NCBI RefSeq assembly: GCF_021155775.2
Contig: NC_060235.2
Location: 8,975,193 to 9,039,192, forward strand
Direction of reading: 5' to 3'
From: Neodiprion pinetum
Lineage: Eukaryota > Arthropoda > Insecta > Hymenoptera > Diprionidae
DNA: 64,000 bases
Below, one piece after another: positions 38,301 through 50,300 of the stretch (positions are counted from its first letter, which is position 1; each line of letters starts with the position of its first letter). The position numbers and the translations under genes are program-made. The notes beneath the pieces are model-generated. The model ran no database searches. It saw nothing but the letters and a program-made list of their open reading frames with translations, and was not told the origin of the DNA.

Positions 38301-41300
38301 TATGTGGTGATTGTTGTACCTCAAAGAATCCACTTTTTTCTGATATTTCGGAAGGAGTCCGGTACTTTGCTGCGTCCTCGATAGGTTCAACATCAAATCG
38401 CCAGTCATCATGTAGGCCTCAAACCTGGGATCCAACACAACAAATTATCATTATATACAAGTTCATCCAGTTATCAAATATGCGCCCTTAAGACATATTA
38501 AAAAGGTGGATACAAACAGCATTATATGATACATATGAGGTATTCCGCGCCAACGCGGTGGCATTTGACCCTGGCCCTCTACGATCTGTTTCATTATTTT
38601 TTATCCTATTCAACCTATAAGAAAAAAAAACGCGCCTCAAATTTTTTCAAGATATTTCGGAAGAACCAGTTTCTCCAAAAAAAATTAGTAAACCCGCTGT
38701 TAAAAAAAAAAAAAAACACCATAAATATGTTACGGGATGGATGATTGTGATCACGATTAGAGGCTCTCAATGACCGCATCTGCACCCAACCGTGATGTTA
38801 TTATGGCCTATTTTGGGTTTGTAACCCATTGACCACGAGCACGTAAAAAAGTTAAGGGGAAATAACAGGAATATAGAGAAGTTGAACGATTGTTTAAATA
38901 ATTGATATCTTGTAAATGATATGTAGAGTCAAGTGAGAAGATGTGGAGGCGAAATTGTTCGTAGGAGGAAAAAGGGCTGAGAGGTGAAATTAGGTATTGG
39001 CCGAATGAAAGATGACTTGAGAGTGCGTTTATGGGAGGATGGATATGAAAACCCTGCACACACCTGCTTTTTTGTCATCTTTACGAGTACAAAACGCAAA
39101 ACTCTATCTTGCCTGGAAGTTTTCTTTGCAATATTGTTGGTCAGAACATACTGCCTTGCTTTACATATATATATATATATATATGTATATAAACGAGTTT
39201 TTTCACGTTTATTTTTTATGAAATTTCAATGACTTAGGCACCCAAGAGTATAAAAAGTGTTTATGTGCACATGAAAGGTGCAAAAATATATTTGACATAT
39301 GAAAAAAACCGTACGCCCAACTGTCCCTCAAAGGGTTGAGCTTGTGAGAAAAAATTTACCGACATCAATAATAAATTACAGGAAATGCTTATTAACTTAC
39401 GGATAAATTATAATTTGTCGTAGTAATCGATATTTTTTGAAATTGCCTGTTATATTATTGAGTAATATTGACCTGGGGGGATTTTTCTGGCGATTGAATT
39501 TATCAGCGGATAGTGGCTCCCACTGGGCACGTTCCTCCTCTTTGAAGCTATCAACCTGTGGAAGAAGAGCTTCGAGCTCCGAGGAACACGAGGCATCACT
39601 GTATGACCCGTTTGTGCGAGTTGCATAATATGGGCCGTGAGGCGCCTGCGGCTGGCTCACTGCTAGTTCCGGTGTTCCTGGTTTACGGTGGTCCTTGCCT
39701 TCGTGGTTGCTGGAAGACTTTTCCTGAGAATTTGTGTCAGAGGTGGTCCGGGATGCGTCGAACTCCTCGCAGGCTGGATGCCCGGGTGAGAGAAGCCGGC
39801 GAACTCGGGCTTTTATGGCAGGATCTACCGGGAAGGAATACGAAATTTTGTTAAGCAATGCCAATTATAATTGAGTCAATACCGGTTATTCCCAGTTTAA
39901 TAATTCTCTTTTGTAACGGATCAAGGTATCTCTTAAGCCGATAATGGAATATCTAATATATTATATATTATATTTGGTCACGTGACATTCCCTCTCCACC
40001 CTCGCGTTTACCTGCGCCATATACCGATAAACAATGTACGCGCGGAATAATTATTTATACCTAATTAGTCTCATTTTGTTGTGACTCTTAACGTTCATTA
40101 TATTGCATTTCGTTACTGTTGTAATGAGCGCACTGTTTTGTACCCTGCCGCTCCGCACAATTCTGTGACGTAACATTATATCAAAGTTGATGACACAGGA
40201 TGATAAAATTTCTAACGATGCTCAGCTGAGTAACTAATCATCGGATTCAATAGACGCTATTTCGGAAACCAATTAAGCTATCCGATTCATTGGTCAACCA
40301 CCTTTTCTATTTTTCGAAAGCTGAAAAAGCGTGTCTTAAGATTGTGACTCGCCGGATCTTTGAGTATTATCTAATATACCTGTCACAAGTAAATTTGAAT
40401 TCCATTATTCCATCATCAGAGGTTGTAAGCTACATTAATTATACTGATTCGTACAACTGTCAGAATTTTATTGTGTTATTTGCACATTCTAGTTGTACAA
40501 TTTAACGTATGTTACTATGTTGTTATACTAGTAATATTTATTTGGCTGAATATACCCGTAGATCGGTTTGATGTGATGAAATAGCCGACACAACGGCATT
40601 ACTTATTAAAGTACATTTACATTTACAGTACCATTTAAAATGCAGTACTAGAAATTTTGTATAGTGATGAGAAATTTATAAATCTCATCTTTTTCCTAAG
40701 AAGTTTTAGCTTTAATAAATCTGATATCAAATTATATTGTTTTTAACAATCAATTGAATTTAACTAATAAATAACATATCTTAAATTGTTGGTCAAATAT
40801 ATTACGGTGCATTAATGCCTGCTTATCTTGTGGTGCAGGTAGAGTAAAATCTTGGACGAAGACAGAGTAAAGGTAGCGACAAGAGCTTCCATCAATTTTC
40901 ATACGTATGAAGTTTGAATGTTGAATAGCCATAAGATGTAAAGGACTTGAGCAAATCTTGACAGCGGAGACAGAACACTTATATAGCCTTTAAACGGCCT
41001 TCAAGGATCAAATCGATTTGATTGCAAAATTTCTTTGTGACGAGACTGAAATTAGTAACGTTATCGTAGCGAAACGTTAGGAAAAAATCGTTATTGCGTA
41101 ATTTTAAAATGACTTTCAAAGAGTCGGTTTTTTAAAATAAGAGTATGTCTTTTTTATCATGGTTTACTAAATATACATCGTTACAGTAACGTTACTAACT
41201 TCATCCTCATCCGTTGTGTCCTCATTTTCAAATATTTCTAAAGTCGATAATCCGGCACTGCCTTGAGTTTTATAAAAGTTACATTTTCCGTAAGTCTCTC

Positions 41301-44300
41301 CCTATTTTTTGCATTAAATTATACAATATGAAAAAATATCCTGAAAATTGGGCTGTTTTTTGCAATAAATTATCCAATATAAGAAATATCCTGAACAAAC
41401 CCTTCGAAAGGATTTATAATTTATCGAATACGTTATGTCAATTTTTTTTAAATATACATAACATTTTCTATAATTTGACTATTGTTTCGATGAAAATAAA
41501 AGTAATTGACGATTTTCTTTTCGTTGAAAACTGGGGGCAGACTGTTGGGTAAAGTAGTGTTTGTTAAATTCCATTTTATGGAATATTTGTTGATGTTTCG
41601 AGTCTTCACTGTACTTTGTAAATCATAATAAGATGATTACCCCAAAAAACCGTTAAAATTAAAATTTTACATTTGTTTAATACGTTAAGAGCGTAATTTG
41701 GAAGAAAATATTGTTATTGTTACGTTAGAAAATAGCCGATCTTAAAATCTGTCACCCACAACATTTGACGTCGGTAGGCATCTTGGCTCCGCTACCCTGG
41801 GTTGCACAATTTGAAACTTGGATTTATTGTTAGGAATAGCGACCTCGATTATCGACGAGTGAACAAGTTCGTTAGTATATTTGGTTTTCATTTCATAAGG
41901 CACTGCATCAGCAATTGAACAACTTATTGAAAATTATCATCGGATAAAGGCACCTGGTAAATAGCACGTGATTAACGGGATGCAATAGCGTAAAACAAAC
42001 GGCGTTCTTACCGACCGGACAACAAAATGACAAATTCACTCTGTCATTCCACAACGGAGCCACAGAATGTATTTTCGCCCAGGCATTTGACGTATAATGC
42101 ATATAATAGTATCGTCGTAGACGGAGAAACGGGTTGAAATAGGAAAAATGTCCGTTTTCGCCATAGTAGGCATAAAGTACGCTCGAATATGCATCATAAA
42201 GTTCACTTTACGCTCTAGGCGTAAGATTAAAAGTCGCTAAAATGCGTTATTGAACGTGAAACGAATGATTCAAACAAATGTTTTCACGTAATATAACACA
42301 ATATTATGACTACAATAGAAACTAATTAGTAAGATGCGTGATTTAACATGAAACAAATGATTCAAATAAATGATTTCAAATTCAAATGAATACAACGCTA
42401 TCCTGATGCGCATCGCACGATAAAATGACCGCTAGTGTGTCTTCACAGTTCGCGTCATAGTTATTTTCGCGATTTATAATAGTCATTATGGAAGTTCAAA
42501 GTGTAAATAGCGATGACTATATCCCTAGGAAATGACTCGTGGCTGCCAATAAAAATATGAATTATATCCAATAAAATTTAATTGCGTTAAATAATATACA
42601 TATTTTTATTTGGTTTTGTTTTTCTTTCTCTTATTAATTTTGTTTTCAATTTTTCACAGAGTATTTTTGCTAGATCGGCGGGGGGGCACCCGTGCCACCC
42701 AGAGCGAGATGACTGTATCTACACATACCCATCGTTGTGACGGGTGAATTTGTCATTTCGTTGTCCGGTCGGTAAAAACGCCGTTTCATTTTACTTATAG
42801 CATCCCGTTAAAACAAACGATGATACACCGTGTGACCATGAGGAAAGAGCGCACCTTATGCGCATGCGTCAAGTCGTTCGAATTTTATTGGCCAACAGTT
42901 ACCGCCTGATTGAGCAGCCGACGCAATACCAATCGCAACTGTCAGAAAATGGTCAGAGCTCACAGGTAGCGGGGGGGGGGGGGGCGGGGGGGGGGGCCTA
43001 GGGACATTTTCTGACAGTTGCGATTGGTATTTCGTCGGCTGCTCAATCCGGCGGTAACTGTCAATAAAATTCGAACGACTTCACGCACGCGCATAAGGTG
43101 TGCACATTCCTTATGGACACACGGTATATATTAAGATTAATAGCTAAAACTCGAGTAAAGCAGGTATTAGTACAACTTACCTCTTCGTAGTTTTAGGGTG
43201 ACTGGATCTGACGAGAGCCGGAGACATTTTAGTACTGAAACAGATATAGAATAGTTTGCGCGGGAATAAGCAGTGTCTACAACGAGGAAAAGGAGGAGGA
43301 ATCGGTCTATATAGTTAGACAACATTCGAGCGTTGGGCCGTATGCATCGTTGGATCGGATTGGATCAGATCGGATTTCAGAGGATCGTGTTGCAAACGTG
43401 CGCACTGTCATGATACTCCATGTTGATACATGTGTACCTATGCAGTACGTATATGGATATGTATACTCTATATGGAAAGTAAGCTCTCAAGAAAAAGTAC
43501 AGTATGCGAGGCCATGGCGGATCATTTGTTATACACACGTACGCATGTTGGCTTTCTACTCCAGTCACGCCAAAGAGCCTAATAGATGGCGCTGGCAGTC
43601 GTACGTGTACACTTGGGGACAATGAATCTGAGACGGCTAATTTTTTATACTAGACAGTTATGTTGGCAACACAGAGAAACCTGCAGCACCATAGTCGGCC
43701 GATCGCGAAACAAACTCAATCTCAATAAACATAACATAATCCACGACCGTCGAATCTAAGCTCAGAATACGTGTCAATCCAACAAGTCATCATCTTCGTG
43801 GTATTCTAAGGTTAGATTCGACGGTCATGGGTTATGTTATGTTTATTAAGATTGAGTTAGTTTCGCGCTCGGCCGACTGTGGCGCTGTAGGTTTCTCTGT
43901 GTTGCCAACATAACTGTCTAGTGTAAAATATTGGCCGTCTCAGATTCATTGTCCCCAAGTGTACAGTAATGTTCATGGAGTAGAAGACAAATTTCTCCTA
44001 TATGTGGATATCAGAAAGTGGTTCCATTTTTCGGAAAAAAGATTGCGCTGTTAACTGTGTGAAAACTCTATTTTCCGGCTACCGGCAATATTTGAATAGA
44101 TTTAATTTGCAATACAGAACCCATAAAACTTACGGAAAAACGTAGTATAGAACGCAATTGGTGTATAGTACGCAACTATATTACGTATAATCTTATAATT
44201 TAACAAATGTATCGACTTCTCTATCACCCATTTTCTGGTGATTGTATAAAAAAGTTTCTTACTACGAGATATACAACTTTATGTATGAATATCGTAAAAT

Positions 44301-47300
44301 TTATCATAATTTGTGTAGCATGCAACTGGTGTCAACGTAAGTTAGAAGCTAGCTGCAATGTGAATTTACTTTTTTTGGTGATGCACTGTGGGCCGTGGCT
44401 CAGAAGAATCAATAAAAATAAATTTGCGTTGATCAGACAAATTAGTTTAATTTACTATCGATAAATAAAATCATATTGAAGTTAGTACAGTTACCATATC
44501 GATTTATACTGAGGTAAAACCGTTACTTCGCGATTTTGGAATTGGCTGAAATTTATTATGTTCCGAAATCTCAGTTCCTTAAAATGAGGAAAATAGTGAC
44601 GTTTTCCCCAATGTTTCGTTACGATAACGTTACTAACTGCAAGCTCGTTAAGTCAAAATATACATATATAAAATATACTTGTGAAAAAAGTATACGTTAT
44701 TCAAGTATGCAATATGCTTTACTTTACTTTTTGTACTAGGTAAGTCTAGACTGCTTTCGTAACAGTTTAGCTGTTTCTTTCTTTTTGTTATGAATAGCAT
44801 TAAAATATCATCGGGTAATTACGTACGTATTACCCATTGTTTATTTCATTAACGAAAAGTTTCATTCGTTAACACTTCATATGACATGATCCAACTACGA
44901 TGCAACCCTTAGTGTCATTTAGTGCGGTTATGTTGCATCGAGATAGGTACAGTATGCGTAAGTGTAATGACTATAGTCAATTGGAAGTGAGCAGTTCCGT
45001 ACTATTAACAGCGCCACCTATACTCTGGTCCCGTTTTTATTCCTACAGTTTAGATTCCTTCTACCCCATGGTAATGTATGTATGTACATTGATGCCTTCT
45101 TCTTCCGGCTACTTCGGTTTCTATCTGAAACGAAACGCGTATTCGATTCTTTACTAATTGTGTGACAATGACTCCCAATCTCTCACGTGGGCTGCATCGC
45201 CAGTCATTGTCACATAATTCGTATAGAATCGAACTCGCATTTTGTTTCAGACCGAAAACAAGATAGCCGGAAGAGGAAGGCATTAATGAACATTACTGTA
45301 CGTACACTAATTGCATGCTTACCAAAAGCGCGTCTGTAATTTGTCTATTTGAGTTAGTCGCACCGGCTGGCGTACCGATCCTGGAGGTTCTTTGGCAGTT
45401 TGAAACTTTCAATATCATACTGAAAATATTAGGCGGAAGTGGAGATATATTCAAGTGAGTATCAAACCCGATGCTTTCTGATGCGAATGTATTTTCGATA
45501 TGACGTCACTTGTTGTGTCGTACGCCGCAACCGAACCGAAGTGCATAAAAACTGATTTTACGTCAGCTAGCCTATGCGTTCCGGGTATCGGTTAATGAAT
45601 TCGAATGTTGAAAGTCGAGACTGTACAATGGAGATAGTCTGACTGGAGTGAAAAGTGCGGTACTGCAATGCAGGTGGCTGTACACTGCATCGAATGTTTG
45701 CTTTGGTTGGAGATTAAAGAGATTGCAAGTTACCAGTTATCAGGTTGTCAGGAAAAACAGGCAGAATTAGATTTCTGAATTGACGTCAGAGTTTTCAATG
45801 TAGCCATCTCTACGCACCGATCAAGATAACAATTAAATTGGCTGATAGACAATTTTGAAATACTACGAAACTGCGAAAGACCTAGCCTTCTCGGGCACAA
45901 GTTTACGTACCTTCAATACTAACGCTGTTTTCACTTTAGAAATACTCTATCACTGACTTTTTTTTAACAATTGTGTTACATATTTCTTGCGATATTCGCA
46001 TTTTTTTAAATATAAATGTACGCAACTTTTTTCACAAACATAGAATTATTGTTAAAACAGCACTACTGATCCTCCTCATGTTTTTCTCCCTTCGAAAATA
46101 ATGACTTACATCTAAACAGTTCCACCGCCTGGTCTGATAATGATTGATTTGCTAGCAAGGTTTTATTTGGGATTACTGAATTTGCGAAAAAGAAGTTTTT
46201 TTTACCTAATGGAAATTCAGTTGGGATCCAGAAATTTTTATGTATCGTCGGTTTGATCGATTAAATTCATTCAAATTATCGTCAGAACTCTTACTATTCA
46301 TTTTCGTCATAAGCAATTCACGTCGATATATTGTTAAATATTTCGGCAACATAACGTAAGACAATTTTTTATCTTATACGAAACTTTAGATTTCGTAAAA
46401 AATTAGCAATACTGGCATAGATCTACAGAAGTATTCCAGTACTATGCAAGAATAATAAAGTATCATTTTTGAAAGTTGAGCTACCGCGCAAACTTGGCAT
46501 CCCATTTCCTGTCAGTGAACTGTTTTAGAAAAAGATGAGGAACTTTAAAGCTCTTTAAAAGAATTTGTAGAGGCGAAAATTTTTTTTTCCCAATAATGAG
46601 GTGCCGGTTCACAGAGGTCGGGACAGTTGACTGAGGGACGGGGCAGAGAGCTTCCGTACCGACATTTGTTACCCTTATCAACCCGATAATTATTATACTG
46701 CTATAAGCGAATTGGCAAATAAAGGGCATTGTTATTACCTTCCCAGCGGTTTTGGTGCCCTTTCGGTTGCTTTAAAAAAAATGCCCACAGCCTATCTTTA
46801 GGCATTTACTCTAGTCAACCTATTGAAAAGGGGATATGAATGCTCTATGTCGGCAGAAAATTCGCAGCAGAAAATAAGCGCGCGCTTCACACGCTCAGCG
46901 GTTCTCACTACGTCATAAACATATTCTGGTTCATACGATCGTTGAATAGTAGTCAAATGAGTTTTAGAGAGGTGAGCAAACGATGAAACTATACATTTTT
47001 TATATTATTGTTAAAATTGACATCATTCAGTGAAAATTATTCGTTTAAAAAATACCGATCGGATTTTTTGGTTTTGAGCGGGATGATAGAAATTTTGGCT
47101 GGCGAAATGGTCCTGGTGAAAATATGGTATAAACCTCAAGTGGATCATTCGATTCATTCCAACAATACGAAAGATGATTTCACTTCATTTACGTTGTGGA
47201 ATCATGAATCGGTACTTAGGTTTGATTTAAAAAAAAATCTTTCTTTTCGCTTGGCTTTGAGATTTATTTAATGTTAATGTAAATACCTCGTCAACTGGGA

Positions 47301-50300
47301 ATTATTTCCTTTAGAATGTGACAGAATACATATCTTGACAATAAAATATAATGTGATTTATAAAGACTATCCCTCTTGCTTTATTATCGGTTAAAATTTC
47401 ACAGCATAAAAGATTATTGGTACGTTCTAGAGAAAGTAATCTTGTACTATTACATGAATTTTTATTAGTACCAAGATTTCTGATCAGTATAATCACAGAA
47501 TACACTCTTAATTGCAATTTGTATGGAAGAAAAATTTGGCTGATTCTAAGTGTTTTCAAATATTCTTGTAGAATAACATCATTTATATTTTCAACGTCCC
47601 GTGATTCCATACTGTTTGCATTCGTGTTAATTCATTCTGTTGCTCTATCAAATGATTCGGCAATTCTTTTATTAATTTTCCCTGCACCAAAAATTCTTGT
47701 TGAATGTATTGGGAATATTGCTCATGTTTTATATCGCTTCTCTGTGATAAAATTTTTGTATGGCTATTCTATAATACCTAAATCTATCACCGGGTTTACA
47801 AAGTTCTGAAGTTTATAAATTGTCAGTGCTATCATTTGAAATTATTTCTTCTAGCTAAGCGCGTATACTCTGTGTCAACGGAGTTTTACGGAAATATTTT
47901 CACAATGAACAAAATTTTCATGGATGAATTCACCATTTCATTTTCGGTTCATGCCGAGACTTTAACAGGTAGTAATTGCCTCAAATTTGCACCTAACACA
48001 ACTATTTCATCGCCAAAAATTTATAGTTGGTAAATTTAGACTTCTTAAAGTGTGATCCAAAATTTCTAGGACATATTTAGGCGATATTAGTGGATCGGTC
48101 TAATAAAAATCTGTTCTCATTCATTTTTTATACGTATTGATGAATCAATAATAGCCACAATACATAAATTTTTTACTATCATTTCAGTTTGAAATAACCA
48201 TGATTTTGTTCTAAAACAATTCTCCGTACCTTACCAAGCCTTACCTTACAAGCTCTACCGAAATTGACCGTCAAAGACAAAATTTGGCCACATGAAAAAA
48301 AAACATAAACTGAAATAAATTGTAGCAACTCTATAATTTTAAGATGCATTCACCAACCATGAAAGTATAGTCACTTTTTTTTGGCATAGAGCCAGATCTG
48401 CCTGCATTTCTTAAGCTTTAACAAACTTCGGGCGACCGAGTTTCATCTTCAAATAGAAACCGTAACGACAAACATATGGACATACACGAGAACGTGCGCG
48501 AATAAGGGACATTCATACATTGAGTAGAACAGTGGATGCTGGTTAAGCTTTTGTCTGTCGACGAAATTAACAGCGGTGCACCATAGAACAAAGTCTGAAC
48601 TCAGAACTCAAGACAAAGAAGGATGTTGTAGGAATAACAACTATTCGTAAAGAATTATTCCAAAAGCGTATCAGAAAGTCATCATCGATACAACACCATG
48701 ACGATACCACACAACGCCAGTACCAAAGAAAAATCCGTCGACACTGTGCCCTACGGTATTTAGGTAAATCAGTTTACAACAATCGATAGTCTTCGCGGCT
48801 TGCTGACACAACAAAACCTTTCAACAACGGATAAACTAATTGTAAGAGCGTCTAAGAGAGAATTCGTAGGTCATTACGAAGATTTTTATATCGCAGAAAC
48901 GGGAGGAATACTTGATGTTCGAATCAAGAAACATGAGGGGGAAAAAAAAAAAAAAAAAAAAACGTAAAGATCTGCGATTAATCCAGATGCAGATAATAGT
49001 GGAAAACACAAGGGGTGTTTCACCGAAGCGATTGAGATGTCAATATCGTTCGAAATCATTTCGTAATATCCAAAATCGCTTGTAATCTCCGAAATCACAC
49101 TGAAATCGGTAATATTGAAATAAAATTCTGAATTAGTAGGCATCGTGGTAATCATTGGTAATTATGAGAAATCATTTAGGATTACAGGAATCTCTTTGTA
49201 AACTTAGGAAATCATATGAAATCTTAGATATCATGAGAAATCACATAATCAAAGTGAAATTTCTTTGTCAAATAAACTCTCGTAATCATTTTTTGAAATG
49301 TAAGTAACCACGAGACACGTAATCACGGTGTCAATTTTTGCTCCGGTGAAAAATCTTTTGGGCAGAGAGAGAACATGGAATGACATCAAAGTGTCGCTCA
49401 ACGAAACAAACGCAGTCCTATAGGCAAGATCAAGGAAGCTGCTTGCATCGCAGTAACGACCAAAGCAGTTAGACAGCCATGCATAGAACCAAGAAACTGT
49501 GGCTTCTCTTAATCAGAGAAGTGCCGGAGTCGGTGAATACACTTAGTACCACAATAAATCAACAGCTGGCACTTCAAGTGGCTATTATAAATTCAAGTCA
49601 AGTTGCAGGAACAGCTCATTCAGCACCTATGCGAACCTGGCACCCGACTTTGGAAATATAATAATTCGAAAACTGATATCGATTGTACTTCGGTTGTACT
49701 GATTCGTAACACTTTTTTCGTTTGTACCTCGAATAGAAAAAAGATATGACATTTTCAAAAAATGATCCGCGCCCCACTTTTCAAAATTTCGTTTTTTTCC
49801 AACGGGGACCACTTCAGAATCGTTTGTACCTCGACTCAAAAAAGATAGAGCCGGTTGAATTCGGTTGAATAGGTATCCGCAATAGGATTGTCAAAAAAAA
49901 TTTAGTGAGTGGATGGTTTAAGAAACTGTACAATTGTCAATATCTCTCTAAATTTGTAAATCGAAGAACAGAAATTAATTTGTTTTACTATCGATTTACA
50001 GGACAATAAGAGAAAATTTGATTTCCAATGATTCGGCTCTCTTTGGTTGATACAGTATAGCCTTGAGGCACTTGAAGATTCTGTTATTGTGAACAAAAAA
50101 CCATTTTTGTGAGTACAATCTATAATATGCCGTTGTGCCGAATTTATGCTTTTTCGTTCTTTTTTCATCTTTGCTGGCGTTATTTTTTTGGAAAAGCAGG
50201 TTCAAACAGTTATTGCAATGAATCATCGTGCTGGTTGTATTATTACTTTTTGTGTGAATGTTACATTGCTATTGTCATCATATAATGTTGGATTGCAAAA

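Noticed and set aside
40750..40932. Minus-strand open frame considered as a missing EFA6 exon
   Set aside because: The EFA6 chain is complete in phase without it, and it lacks matching splice sites.
47311..47809. Overlapping antisense open frames of 99 and 130 codons
   Set aside because: They overlap each other on opposite strands in a large intron and show no domain. At most a remnant of an unknown element.
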